Part shown: positions 38,841-50,319 of the stretch, in pieces
How the letters are laid out: the number at the start of each line of letters is the position of its first letter
Numbering within the stretch: the stretch's first letter is position 1
Assembly: GCA_008694505.1 (NCBI GenBank)
Contig: VZDJ01000116.1
Location: 21,003,057-21,067,056, forward strand
Length of the DNA: 64,000 nt
From: Cyanoderma ruficeps
Taxonomy: Eukaryota; Chordata; Aves; Passeriformes; Timaliidae
Direction of reading: 5' to 3'
Position numbers and translations under genes: made by a program
Notes under the pieces: model-generated
Database searches by the model: none
Told to the model about the DNA's origin: nothing
What the model saw: the letters and a program-made list of their open reading frames with translations, nothing else

Positions 38841-40435
38841 TTTTAACAGCAGCATCTGGATTATCAGCAGGAATTTGATGATCTTCATTTACAGAGATAT
38901 TCTGTAAACTTGAGGGGAAAAAGCCCTGAACTGTTTGATTCCACTGAGAACAAAACCCTTCAGTGCTAACCCAGCAGGAATGATAAGTACTGGCTGGAAA
39001 TGTTGACATTGTTACTGTTCTAAAGCAAATAAATAGTGGGCAATAGGTCCTCATCACTTACCATGCTGTTATTTAGCCCTTAGTTCAGAGGCTAAATATT
39101 CGCTTTTTCATCTTGGACATACATGAGAAAACTCATTAAGCAGATTTTTTTAAAATAATAATAAAGTTCATTCATTCTTAAGAGGAATTTATGAGAGTAT
39201 AGAAGTAGTGGCAGTGGGCTTAAGAGACTTGGAGACCTGTAGGATGTACCCTGTGCTGCCAAAATCAATATTCCCTTTACACACAAAACAAGGAGTCCTC
39301 AGGCTCCAAGAACAAGTAGAGGAATTCACTTTCCGCAGATTTTTGCTTTAGCTTCTCATGAGGGATGTAGAATTTTGGTTCTTGTGTACACAGCAACACT
39401 ACTGTAATTTGACTTTCTCTTCAGTGTTCTCTACCAATTTGGACACTTCTGGCGCATCCCTGCTGATGTTGGTTATTTCTCCTCTCTCTAATTCCCTAGT
39501 TGTGCTAACAGTCATTGAAAGCTCAGTAGACCTTTCTGGGTAAAAGCTGCATGGGGAAAGACCAGAGCAGTGCTGGAGTGTACCTGCTGAGTAGAGCCAT
39601 CCAGTCAAAGACAGAACAAAAGACAGTCAGAGGGAAGGGGTAGAGATGGCCCAAGGAGACAGTCTAGCCTAGAGAGAGTGCCATTGAAAGCCATGTATTT
39701 TGAGGGTTTTTTTGCTTGGAGGACTCCCTTGGGGTACTTTTGGTGCCCTGCGGCTGTGGAAGATTTCTCAGTCGATGATTTGCACAGAAAGGGCTGGTGT
39801 GGAGGTACCTAAGACCTTCACTGACAATTCAGGTGTTTTGGTTGCAGCAGCATTTCCTCCTGTGCACAGCAGCACTGGGCATGTGAGCAGAGCCTCCTCT
39901 ACTTGATCTCTCCCTTCCTGCTGCATTCACTCCCAGTTTCCAGCCCTGGCAAGTGTGTGCTCACCAAGCGCACATGAGGCCAACACAGCTGGCTGACAGA
40001 GAGGCTTCGGACAATGCTGACAGGCCAGGCCGGCAACTTTCCTGGCATTCCAAGACAAATTCCCCCTGTGGATTCAATGAGACTCTTGGCACAAGCAAAA
40101 CTCAGAGGATTAAAAGACATATCTTCTGTCTCTGCCTCCTTGCACTCATGTTCCTCCAACACTGCAGGCACCTTTCTGCCTCGGCTCAGAACTCCTTGTT
40201 CTGCTCGGACTTCTGCATAGCTGAGGACTTCAAAGCCTTTGCTTAATTTGTATTTGCACTTCCAAGTACTGAATGAGGTTGTAAGGCAAAGGTAGATTCC
40301 TTCTAAGCATTTGTGTGTAAACATGAAAGTTACAACTTTCTGCTCCTTGCTCCTTTCATCTTTTCAGGCTCACAGATAAAATGCAGTAGGGTTTTTGAAC
40401 TTTACAGAAAGTCTTAATAAAAGAGTGACTCATAT
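38841..40435. other. No gene recognised
   Basis: The stretch shows no supportable feature. The longest frame, 141 codons on the minus strand at 39899-40324, is not recognisable and overlaps plus-strand frames of 97 and 68 codons, a typical chance pattern. Confidence 0.6.
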
Positions 40436-40686
40436 GTTCTTCTGTTGAGCTCCTCTTTCTTCTCTTTCATCATTCCTTTCATTTTGGCTTTTCCTCCCCT
40501 TTCCCTTTTCTTCTGCTTCCCTTCTTACCTTCTCCTATCTAATCCTTTTCAGCACAAATTTCCAATGGTTTTGGTGGACATCTTTTTGAATTGTTTTGTG
40601 GGGCATCAGGGCTCTGCACCTGGGGACCTCATTTATTGCGGCCTCCAAATCTGTCCACTACACAGCCCGTGTCATCTCGGATGTAG
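40436..40686 (+). other. Long pyrimidine tract plus candidate exon
   Basis: Positions 40436-40550 are strongly pyrimidine-rich (TCCTCTTTCTTCTC, TTCCTCCCCTTTCCC and so on) and end with a branch-like CTAAT and the acceptor CTTTTCAG at 40552. The following 134 bases stay open in one frame up to a possible donor (TAG followed by GTGAAA) at 40687. The translation is hydrophobic and cysteine-bearing but not recognisable. Either this is a cryptic or real exon, or a simple polypyrimidine microsatellite that happens to end in AG. Confidence 0.2.
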
Positions 40687-40689
40687 GTG

Positions 40690-43487
40690 AAAATGTGTGG
40701 AAAAGGGATTAATTCAGTATTGTGTTGCCAGTTTACCTACAGGTTGCCATGGGGAGAGGTACTAAGGATGTCTCCTCAGTGACAACAGAGGGAGCACAGA
40801 AGATTAAAATCCCCAATTTTCGATTCTCCTCACTCCCCCCTCCCATATTTGGGAGGGGATTCAAGCTCGAGAAATATTTCAACAAAAAGATGAGAATTGG
40901 ACCAGGATTGGCCGTGATCTATCTCAAAGGACATTCCTTTGAATGCTGCCATATCATCCAGCAACAGAAAAGCTTCTTCTCTCTCAGGTTCTCAGCAGCT
41001 TCCCAGCTGCCTTTTCTGTAACTTTTCAGGCAGTTTGGTCTATTTACACTAAGTTTAATTTCTTATGTTGACACCAGCTGGAAAGCAGCTTTGGCATATA
41101 AAACAGCACCAGTCATTTTAACTGTTGGAATGCACCTTGCTAGGTTACAGTGCCTGGGTAGTTGTAACAAAGATGTTAATATCAACATTAGAGACAGGAT
41201 CAAGGAGTTCTGAGACATTTTGTGTTTCACCCACTAGATCAAAGATATAGAGCAGCTGCAAACATTCAGGTCAGTGACATGTGATATTTATTTTGCTGAG
41301 CTTTGTGTTAGCCCCAATTTCCTTTTAATATTCTGACCAAAATCTGAGCAATGAATACTCTAGTAACAAATATCCTCATTTAGATATTTAGGCATCAGGA
41401 CTTCTGTGAGTGACTCACTCCAGTGACTTTCAAGAAGAACCCCATAGGCACATAGCTCCTCCTGGAAGTTTAAATTATTTGTTTGACTTGACTTTTGTGC
41501 CAGCTGGAATCTGATAATTTAACTGATAATAATGTGTACTGGCGCAGCTGTTTATCTTCCAGTACTTACTCTATGAAGTATTGTCAGAGATTTGCTGCTT
41601 CAAAGGTTATAAAGAGCTTAGGTCCTTGAGGTATCCTTTTTATACTTTTTTTCCCTAATGTTGAGAGCACTAGCTATAATTTAAATATTCTGTGCCTGAA
41701 ATATATCTTGCTGAACTCCATTACAATGGCTTCAATGGCTTGTATTTGGAGACAAAAATAGCCTAATATCCTGCAAAGTGATTAGCTCTTCTATATGCTT
41801 GCCAGTGTGACACTCACCCACAGATATCTAAACAGTTTCCTGAGATTCAGATACTGGCCACACTGATTAGACTGGGCCAAGTATACAGGATGTTAGGGGG
41901 AATATGCAGCTATTTTTAAAAAGAATATTTTAATGAGGATTAAAATAATTTTAAGGATTTTAATCTTGTTCATATTGTATCCACTGCCTTGGCATAAAAG
42001 TGCAGTGCAAGTTTCCCTTTGAGGTCCACAAAGAATTCCTTAAAATTATGGTCAGATAGTTGCAAGCAATGAAATTATCATCTCTCAGGTGAGAGGATGC
42101 AATTTTCTTCATACCTTTGTGCCAACCATTTCCAGAAAAGATTGTTTAAGATAATCCATTTTATATTGCACTGCAGGTTGCTGGAAGCCCAGTAGCTTTC
42201 AGTTTCTGTGGTTCAGCTAAGGATATATAAATTCTTTAAATATGTATTAGTATCAATGTACATTAATATTAAAAATCATTGTTGATTTCTGGGGACTTGT
42301 GACTGTACCTTTGCTAACAAGTGATAGAGAAACCTTAGAAATCTGAGTTTGTTGCTGAAAGAAATGCACTTCATATTTTTTTCCCTTTGTTCTTTTTTTT
42401 TTAATTTCTCTTGTTGCACTTTGCTGAAAATCTTCTCAGAGGTCTCTGGGGGATGCTGCAGGGTGGATCTGTAAGCCTGCAGGACAATGTGATTCTTATC
42501 TGAAGAACTCCCCCTTCTCATCAAGCTCACCTCCTCCCCAGCCTCACTTGGCATCTGGACAGCAGCCACCCACATGTGGCACATTAAAGGATTAAGGCTT
42601 TAATGACAATTTTAAATGCTGTTATTAAATGGGGACTTCCATCCTGTAGAACACTTGAAAAATAACATTTGTAAAACTGCTTCCTGAGCAGTATATCCCC
42701 TTTTCCATTATCTCATCTATTTGTATGCTAATAACAATTCTTTTGCCTTTCTGCTCTGTCTCTGCTTGAGCAGTTCAATGCTGAATTCATGGTTCTGTGT
42801 TCTGTGCTGTGAAGATTTTACTTATATTTAAAAAAAAATGGTATCTCAATAATTAATTACAGATAAATAATTGAGAAAGCAGCAGCAGATGCAAAGGAAG
42901 AGTGTTCTGTATCTAACACAGACTGTAAAAACAGAGATCTTTGAAATATCCCATATTGTGTATATATATATGCATATAGGTACACACACATGTATAGATA
43001 ATTTTCATATTGTTATCAGAATGCTTTCCTAGCATTTGATGCTTCATGTGATACCATAGTCTGCTGACAAAAACTTACCATTTTCTCTCAAATAATATAC
43101 ATAATGAATATCTGAGAAAAATGCCTCCCAAGAGAAAAATATACCAGGGTATCTAGACTATGCTTCTGTGAAGGAATTCCTGCATATTTAGGAAGAACAG
43201 CTCTGCTATCAGAGAAACTAAGTGAAGAGTAAACATATAATTTTGAAATTTTCTGCTTCTTGGAAGTGTTTATATAATCTCAATGTTTAGGTATATTAGC
43301 AACCGCCCTGGACTTACTGAAACTTCACTGCTGCTGAAAGAATTTTTAACTAAAGTTTTCAGTATCTCTTCTGATGTAGACAGGACTCCCACTGTTCTTG
43401 TGCATCTCTTAATCTCAGTAAGGGTTTAGATACTCTGTCTTAGCCTGAGATAATTAAGTTATATTAAATCCCCTGTAAGTCACTGTC
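40690..43487. other. No gene recognised; AT-rich
   Basis: From 41022 to 42275 there is no appreciable open frame. The sequence is AT-rich, with runs such as ATTTAAATATT. A TA/CA microsatellite lies at 42961-42998. No interspersed repeat is visible to me. Confidence 0.6.
42961..42998. repeat. Compound (TA)n/(CA)n microsatellite
   Basis: (TA)5 at 42961-42970, then TGCATATAGGT and ACACACACA to about 42990, then TGTATA. It is a short compound dinucleotide array and potentially length-variable. Confidence 0.8.
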
Positions 43488-43880
43488 TCAAAGAGTGGTT
43501 TGGGATGGAACAGACCTCTGGAGGTTGTCCAGCCAAATCTCCATCCCAAAACAAGGACAACTCCAAAGGCAGGTCAGGTTGCGCTGGGCTTTGGGCTGAG
43601 CATGGAGAGTCCACTAACTCACTGGCCCTGTGTTTGAGTGGTTGTTGTGGTCCACAGAGAGAATTTATTTCTTTGTGTCCTTGTGGTCTTTGACCCTCAG
43701 CCTGTCCTTGGGATTCTACAAGTGCAGCCTGGCTCGTTTTTTATAAAATCCTTTCAGGTTGTAGACAACAGCAACAAGTTCCTCCTGAAGCTCCTCACTG
43801 CCGGACTGAGGATCCCGTGTGCTTTCCTCCTCTTGTCACACAGCGCTGAGTGGGGACTCTCACTGCAGCTCAAGTGACAC
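43488..43880 (-). mobile_element. CR1 LINE 3' fragment, old
   Basis: The plus strand reads as diverged CR1 antisense. It starts with AGAGTGGTTTGGGATGGAA, CAGACCTCTGGAGGTTGTCCAGCC and CCAAAGGCAGGTCAGGTTG. It continues through TTTCTTTGTGTCCTTGTGGTC, GACCCTCAGCCTGTCCTTGGGA, CAAGTGCAGCCTGGCTC and TTTCAGGTTGTAGACAAC to CCTCCTGAAGCTCCT. The order follows the antisense 3' portion of avian CR1, from the 3' end back towards the end of ORF2, so the element is on the minus strand. Substitutions and small indels are numerous. The plus-strand frames here (43505-43693 and 43638-43877) are antisense artefacts. Confidence 0.8.
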
Positions 43881-44699
43881 ACCAAGTATGTCTGAGCTCT
43901 GAGCAGTGTTGGCCACATCCAGACACCTATATACTTTTATTTCCTGATCTCCAAATAAGTCTGTGTTGGTAATATCTGTTTGCTCCTTCACATCTCTGCA
44001 GAGAACTGGCTTTGCAGGACTAAGGGTGGCAGGGAGACTCTTCCTCTTTAAAGTGGTGGTAAAATATTTAAGAGTTTAGACTATGGAAGTAACTTCAGGG
44101 CCTAGTTCATCATAGTTTCTCTGCCCTGGAAACCCATCTTCAGAGAGCTGCTTCAAGGCACAGGGATGCCAAAAAGAGCATTTCCATTGACGTCTGTCTG
44201 TCCTCCTTGCTTTCTCTTCTAAAGAAAATCCAATTTTCAACTAAGCTTTCAACTGCATTTGTCATAAAACATGGGCCAATTTCACTTCTCAGTTACTTCA
44301 AGGAGAGATGATGCCAAGGCTGAGCTTCTGTTTTTGTGAAGAACAACATAAAAACCAGGCTCCCTGTTAGCAACACAAAAAAGATCTGTATGGGGAAATG
44401 AGCTGTCCTTGGAATGGCACAACTGATATTTTAGCCTCAGGATCCTTTTCTAAAGGTCACAGCACAATTTTAAGCCCAGATATTGCAGTGCATTTAAATA
44501 CCTGAGACTGAGGTTAAACAAGATCTACTAATGTAAAACAGAAATGAAGAAATCACGTCTAACCTTCTTCATGACAAAATTGGCTCATCCTGGGAATAAA
44601 CAATTGCAAGCAGTGGGAAAATAAAACTGGCCTGTCCATGCCATGATCTTGGCTTTCAGACCTTCTTCCTCACTGCACAGAGGGATGATGATAACCTCT
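43881..44699. other. No gene; spacer between two CR1 fragments
   Basis: Unremarkable sequence between oppositely oriented CR1 fragments. No open frame of note and no visible repeat. Confidence 0.6.
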
Positions 44700-44885
44700 C
44701 CAGTGAGGTGACTGGCTTAGTGGATGAGAGGAGAGAGGTGGATGTTGATTATCTTAATTTTAGGGAGTGACTTTCAGCACTGTTTTTCATTAGGTCTTCA
44801 GAAACAAGCTGATGAAGTAGGGAAACAATAAATAGAAATGACATGGGGCAAAACTGGCTCTGCTTAGAGAGAAATTCAGAGCAAG
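44700..44885 (+). mobile_element. CR1 LINE reverse-transcriptase fragment
   Basis: The plus strand contains GTGACTGGCTTAGTGGATGA, then AGGTGGATGTTGATTATCTT, ATTTTAGGGAGTGACTTTCA, CACTGTTTTTCATTAGGTC, CAAGCTGATGAAGT and AAAACTGGCT. This follows the CR1 ORF2 palm region that encodes VTxLVDEGRAVDVIYLDF-KAFDTV, then the SKL and NWL motifs. The catalytic-domain remnant reads EVDVDYLNF followed by a stop, so it is inactivated. Both ends fade into unique sequence. It is in the opposite orientation to the CR1 fragment about 0.8 kb upstream and represents a different part of the element. Confidence 0.75.
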
Positions 44886-47800
44886 GCTTCACTGTAGCTG
44901 AGAGTTTGTGTTTATAGCACAAAATTATGATGGGCTCATCATCATTTAATTTTTAATTATTCTACAGCAAAATGTATGCTTTTGTGCAAACATTTTTATC
45001 CTAGGGAAAAATCTTTGTTGAAGTATTTGAACCTTCAAAACATTCCAGTCAATTTATCTGTAAGATGGTAAACCCTGCAAAGCACTCTTGTCCTTACTAA
45101 AGGATCAATGAAACGGAAACTATCTCAGTATGCAAGTATTGACTTTTATTCCTAACACTGATTTCAGCTGTAAAGGCCTATTAAACTAGAGATCAAAACA
45201 TCTATCAGGGAGTTCACTTTGCTCCTTAAAAAAACCATACAGTATTTAGAAGAGAATATAAGGAAAGTGGTAGAAAATACAGGTTTACAATGTATTTAGT
45301 GATAGAAGCTTAATAGGTGTTTAGTGTGCCTAAGAGAAAATGGCTTGGACTTTGCCTTGAAAGAGAATAGCATGAAAGACGAAGGTTTTTTGCACTTTCG
45401 TATAATAGAAGATGAAAAACTGAGTTCCAGAAGAAGTTTGAATCACTACTGAATACAAAATCTGGGTGTGAGTCCTGATCTGATGTCTTCATCATAAAAC
45501 AGTCCTTCCTTGTGCTGTAGAGAGATGGGGATAAGATATTCCAAATAATCCCCAGACTGTGCACTTGAATTAAGGAGCATAAGGGAAGGGACACCACTGT
45601 GCAAGCAGCCGTAGAGAGGCATGAAGATAGATGGTGTCTGGGATGAGACAGGGCTAAAAGAAGAGAAGCAGCATTATGCTTTTTCCATTACAGTGAATCA
45701 CTTAAAGCAGGAATACACACATAAACTGAAGATTTTTTTTGTTTTCCACTGCCACAGAGAAGTCATATCAGCAGCCACACGGTTAAAGCAACCTGGCTCC
45801 TCTCATGCACAGGGAGCAATTGCTCCTTTGCTTGCAGAAGGAAATGCACTCGTGTGCACACACACACTTAAAAATATTTTAAAAATGTTATATTTGACTT
45901 CCTGGCTAGTTTGAAAATTCTCTTCAAAAATAGCTCTCATGATTGCAGGCTGGCAGAGCTGTTCCTGCCTGGATTTAAATGGGAAAACTCAATTAGAGTT
46001 TGAATCTGTTGCACTGAAATGGAATTGTCTCTTGCAGGCAAAGCACAGTCACGGACACAGTAGCATGAATGAGAGGAGAGAGAGAGGAGGAGATTGTGTC
46101 ATTGTGGAGGGCAGGTTGTGAGGGCTCTGAGCTAGAATGTTCCACATCCTGTCACTCTGGAATGGAAATTTTGTGAAATTTCCATTACACTTCTCCAAGC
46201 ATGTTCAAGGTTCAGTCAGGCTTTTTCCTGGAAGGGACCCTGCTGGGTCTGGGGGTGGCAGGGAGTGGGCACTGAGTAGCTCACAGGCACAGAGCAGTGA
46301 CTTGTTCCATGAAGATGATCTCTCTTTACCTCTCTGGCTTTGAACAAGCATCCACCGCTCCTCAGGCTCTTTCCATCAAGTTTAAGGATGTTATTTGTAT
46401 TTCTGTAGTCTAGAAATATTTGAGAGGATCTAGGGAAGGCTGGAGCTTGGGCACAGGAAAAATGGATTTTTCGTGGCAGGGTCACCACAGGGTCCCCCTC
46501 TCCCTCCCTCCTTGTGTCTCCCCCCATGTTCCATTGCAGTCCCATGTCTGTCCTGTGGTTTCCACAGCAGGCTTTCAAGATGTGAGGGGAGACCCTTCAA
46601 TTCTGCCTCTGCTCCTGAGAGACCTGAGCTGGCCTCAACATTTTCCTCATCATTGTGCATTGAGATCTATGTCTAGAAATGACCTGGTCCTCCTTGCGTC
46701 TCTTATTTGGGATCTCAGCCTGAGCCTCAGTTTCCACTTGCTCTCTAGGTCATCTGTTAAACTGCTCCTCATAAATAGCAGCTTCCAGCATGACTTCTTT
46801 TTTCTGTAGCTTGTATTTGTGTGTGAGAGGGAGCAAACAGGTTAATTTCCATCAGAGCAGCTGGTTCCTCTGATCTGCCACCTGGAGACTTGGCTGACAG
46901 GGAGTGTGTGTCTGCAGGCGGGGCAGACTCGTGCTGCTACAGCTGTGCCGATTCTGCTGTCACCCACTGGCAAGGGGCAAACTTACCCCTTCCCCAACTC
47001 CTTTGGGACCTGCTGGACACTGTTAGGGGTTGTTATGTTAGGCCATATATGAAGAAGATGCACAACTCCTAGCAGTGCAGCAGGCTCCAGGGATCCTCTT
47101 GTAAAACCTACAGTGAAGAGATTGAAGTATGTCCATTGAAGCAGACCAGGAAAAAGGCTTGTGCACATGTGGGAGGGGATGGTGGGCAGGCAGGGCTTAG
47201 TCCAGCTCTGATTCCCTGCCCTCCCTTGACTCTGCCGTTTGGTGTGGTGGTGTCCATGTGGGCTGCACATCCCTTTGTCCAGAGCTGGATATCCAGAAGG
47301 ATGACATTAATTAAATGTTTTGTTGTTGTCCTTGGAGAACCTGTTGCAGAAGAGGTGTTTATGTCTTCTCTCGGGCATGTTGTTCAGGTGAGACCAGATG
47401 GAGTTAAAGGAGTTTTGACAGCAACACACTCAGAGGAGCCCCTGGTAAGGGTCAGTGCCCTGCACTGATGTGGTTACAGCCTGTCTATCCTTGAACAAAT
47501 GCTGGCTAATGCTGTAAGACTCCCCAGTGCAGGCTCCTGCTGCTCTTGCCTGCATGGATGGATGCACCTGCATGGTCAGAACTGAGGTGGTGTTACATGT
47601 GCTCAGGTTACCCTGTCTTTGACATGGGGCAGACCAGGGATGTTTAATAAACTGTGACAGTTACTGTAACAGCACTCTCCACACTCTGAAAAGATCAAGG
47701 ACTTCGGGGTTTTTTTCCATCTATAGGCTGAGATTTTCTTTGGTGTCAATTTCAAAAGAGTAAAGGAGAGAATTTGGAAAAAATGCCATCCATGACTTCT

Positions 47801-48339
47801 GATGGCTGCAAAAAGCAAGGGCAGTTAGCAAGGCAAGAGCCATGGCTCTGTGGTCCAGGGGAATTCTCTGAGGAGGGCATTCACAGTTGTCTGTGGCACT
47901 TTTGCAAGAACAAGGAGGAACCCATCTATGCCACAGCTGTGATGGGGCCAGCAGATACCTGATGTTCCTGGGGCTGAGTGGGCCCTCAGCAAATGTCAGA
48001 GCTTGTCAGTGGGAGATTTTTATCACTGTAACAAATGTCACAGATTTTTTGAGATAAGCAGGGAAATTTTCCAGAAAGTTCTCCTGACAAAATCTGGCTG
48101 AGCTGTGGTGGCAAAATAGTAAAAATGAAACACCACCTCATAGCTCGGACTGTGGCTACTGCAGCAAAAGTGGTGACTGCAGATCCAGGGAGAAACCCCA
48201 GGATGGAGATGAGGATGAGGTGGGAACAGGCATCAGGCCCAAGAGGGAACTGTTCTGGTCAGGCACTGCAGACACCATCCACGTGGCCAGCTCTGCCTGC
48301 AGCAGAAGCTCTAATGATCTCAGAAGAGAAAGAGCTGAA
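44886..48339. other. No gene recognised
   Basis: Several open frames up to about 130 codons on both strands near 46216-46809, none recognisable. A short (CA)6 run lies at 45857-45868. The GC content rises toward 46200-48300, approaching the CpG-rich patch. No interspersed repeat recognised. Confidence 0.55.
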
Positions 48340-48628
48340 ATGAAACCAAGAGCTTTGCCTGCTCTGAGCTTCTATAGAAGGAGACTGAAAAGAGGGGACA
48401 GGCACTTCCAGCAAGGGCTGTCTGCAGTGACCATCGCCTCCCGGGGCAGGCCCGCTCCCCGCCCCGCTGCCGGCTCCGTTCCGAGGCCTCGCAGGGACAC
48501 CCCGGGGCCCAGCCCGGCCGGCCGGGGAGCTGGGCACAGCTGCAGGCAGGAGAAGGGAGGGTTCCTGCTCACCCTGGACCCCTGCAAAGGGGTGCCAGCA
48601 CCAGCGGTGACCGGCTCAGAAGGACCAG
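48340..48628 (+). other. Candidate first coding exon from the CpG patch
   Basis: An ATG at 48340 (G at -3) opens 96 codons plus one base up to a donor-like CCAG/GTGAGG at 48629. The middle is Arg/Pro/Gly-rich because of the GC-rich DNA. It is joined in phase 1 with 48717-48760 and then with 49243-49428, and the frame stays open throughout. No domain or family is recognised. GC-rich DNA has few stop codons, so an open frame alone is weak evidence. Confidence 0.22.
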
Positions 48629-48670
48629 GTGAGGAGAAATCCATCGCGGAGCGTCAAGTGGTGGGGCCGG
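48430..48670. promoter_or_regulatory. Compact CpG-rich patch, candidate promoter or first exon
   Basis: I count about 19 CpG dinucleotides between 48433 and 48668, while the 300 bases on either side have almost none. Thirteen fall in 48433-48524 alone, within CCCCGCCCCGCTGCCGG-type sequence holding GC-box-like CCCCGCCCC. Unmethylated GC/CpG-rich patches of this size mark many bird promoters, and this is the only convincing one in the window. A plus-strand donor (CCAG then GTGAGG) lies at 48629 and a minus-strand donor (CCAGG then GTGAGC) at 48572, so either direction of transcription is possible. It could instead be an isolated CpG-rich exon or an intragenic island. Confidence 0.45.
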
Positions 48671-48716
48671 CTGTGTGCAGCCACAGAGCCCTCTTGTGTT
48701 GTCTGCTGGGTTGCAG

Positions 48717-48760
48717 ACCAGCCAGAAGAGCAGCCTGCTCCTTTCACCAGACCAAGCAAG
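48717..48760 (+). other. Candidate 44-bp internal exon
   Basis: It is preceded by CTCTTGTGTTGTCTGCTGGGTTGCAG (an acceptor ending at 48716) and followed by CAAG/GTAAAA (donor at 48761). With the one leftover base of the upstream segment it makes exactly 15 codons and leaves phase 0. The first intron would be only 88 bases, short but within the range seen in birds. It is speculative without transcript data. Confidence 0.2.
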
Positions 48761-49242
48761 GTAAAAAAATGGGCGTCTAAGGTTTATTTTTCCCCGTTTG
48801 GAAGTTTTCAGCTTGTGGGTGTTTCTAGAAGGCAAGAATGGGAGGAGTGAAATGATCCCTTGTACATAGGAGGAGGAGATATATTCTGTACAAGTTCTAA
48901 AGAGCCATACAGCAGGAGGAAGAATTTACTCTGGAGCTGTTCCCATGAGCTAACTATTATTAATTGTTTGATTTTTCAGACAATATTATGGCTTCTTGCA
49001 GAAAGCCAAGCTCCGAGAACTTGTTCTTTCAGCCAAAAGAAATCTGTAAAAAATATTTTTCTGACAACAACAACAGAAAATCTGTTCAATTTTTTTTTAA
49101 TGTGGAAAATAGATTTTTTTTCCCCCCCTTTAAAGTATAACCTAAAGAACACCCTTTGGCAGAAATGTCAAGTTTCTGAAGACTTAAAGTTCAGGAAACT
49201 TTCCTTTGTACCCACCTCCCTTCACTGCTGTCTCCCTTTAAG

Positions 49243-49428
49243 GGAAGCCACCTCAAGCACAAAGACTTTGTGCAGTGGAGGCTGATGAGGTATTGGGAAG
49301 CCCTGCTCCAGTGGAGTCCCCAGGGACACAACACTGTCTTCCCCTGGCAGTCATACATCATTGGACAGGCTCTCAGAAATCACAAGCAGATGAAATATTA
49401 CAGGATCTTTCCCCTTGCAATGGCGCAG
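49243..49428 (+). other. Candidate 186-bp phase 0-0 exon
   Basis: A good acceptor (CACTGCTGTCTCCCTTTAAG) ends at 49242 and a donor CGCAG/GTATGC starts at 49429. The segment is 186 bases, exactly 62 codons, open in phase 0, and the first in-frame stop comes six codons past the donor. Third codon positions are rich in G/C (about 43 of 62), above the local background, and codons such as CAG, AAG, CTG, ATC and TAC are frequent. A second frame is also open and looks equally protein-like, so the coding frame is ambiguous. The four tryptophans in 62 residues are more than a typical protein has, which argues for caution. No family recognised. Confidence 0.25.
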
Positions 49429-50304
49429 GTATGCTTGACTCTCTAATGGTTTCAGAAAGTATAAAGCCAGGAAGGACTATTAGATCATTTTAATTTGCTC
49501 ACTGATAGTTTTGTGTCTTCTATTAACTAGAAATTAATCACCAGCAGGCATCACCAGCAAGGAAAAAAAGATGTCATCAGAGTTAAGAATGCTTTAAAAC
49601 TACTGTGGGAAGACAAAAAAGGGGTAGAAAGTGATTGTGAAAACGTTTTATCATGCCGCAGAAAAATGCAGAAGTTGTCCTTCCCTTTGCTGGCACTAAA
49701 CTACAATACATCTGAACAGGGAGAAAATGATAACCCTGCATTGAGATCCAATGGTCTCCAAACCCCTGATAATACAAACAAGGACTGTATGACTCAATCA
49801 GCCAAATACAGTGCAAGGGAGGTCTTGTTTTCAATCACATCCACAAATGGCAAACAGAGCTGTGTGTCAGAATCCATTCTTTTCCTATTTACAATCAGTT
49901 GTATAGACTCCACTTGTGTGTGTCTAAGATATTCATGAGTTTAGAAACAGGTGGTGAGAGTTCAGGAAGCTGATGTGTGTTTTGGAATTTCCTATCTACT
50001 GAAATAGTTTTTCTAATAATTAAAGATGGTGTCACATTAAATAAAATTATCCCAACGATGGTGCTCTGTATGTGTCAGGTTCGGTTTCAATAATGTATCC
50101 TGCATTTTGGCTGCCTAGGATTAATTTTTGGATGAAAAGTTATTTTTCTTTATATTGCTGCCAGCATGATCCTGTTTGAATTCAGTGTTGGCAACAGAAA
50201 TGTAAGAATGAGGATCTGTTTTAGTGCTCCCTTTAGTTTACATTGATTAGTTTACATTAATTTTCACGTGAGCTGTTGCATTACCACCTTACTAAAATGT
50301 TTGG

Positions 50305-50319
50305 TTTTTTTTTTTTTTT
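50305..50319. repeat. Poly-T homopolymer, 15 bases
   Basis: Fifteen T followed by AAGATTTTCCC. A simple low-complexity run with no retroposon body attached on the complementary strand. Confidence 0.85.

Noticed and set aside
43505..43877. Open frames over the 43.5-43.9 kb region
   Set aside because: They read the antisense strand of a CR1 3' end and are not genes.
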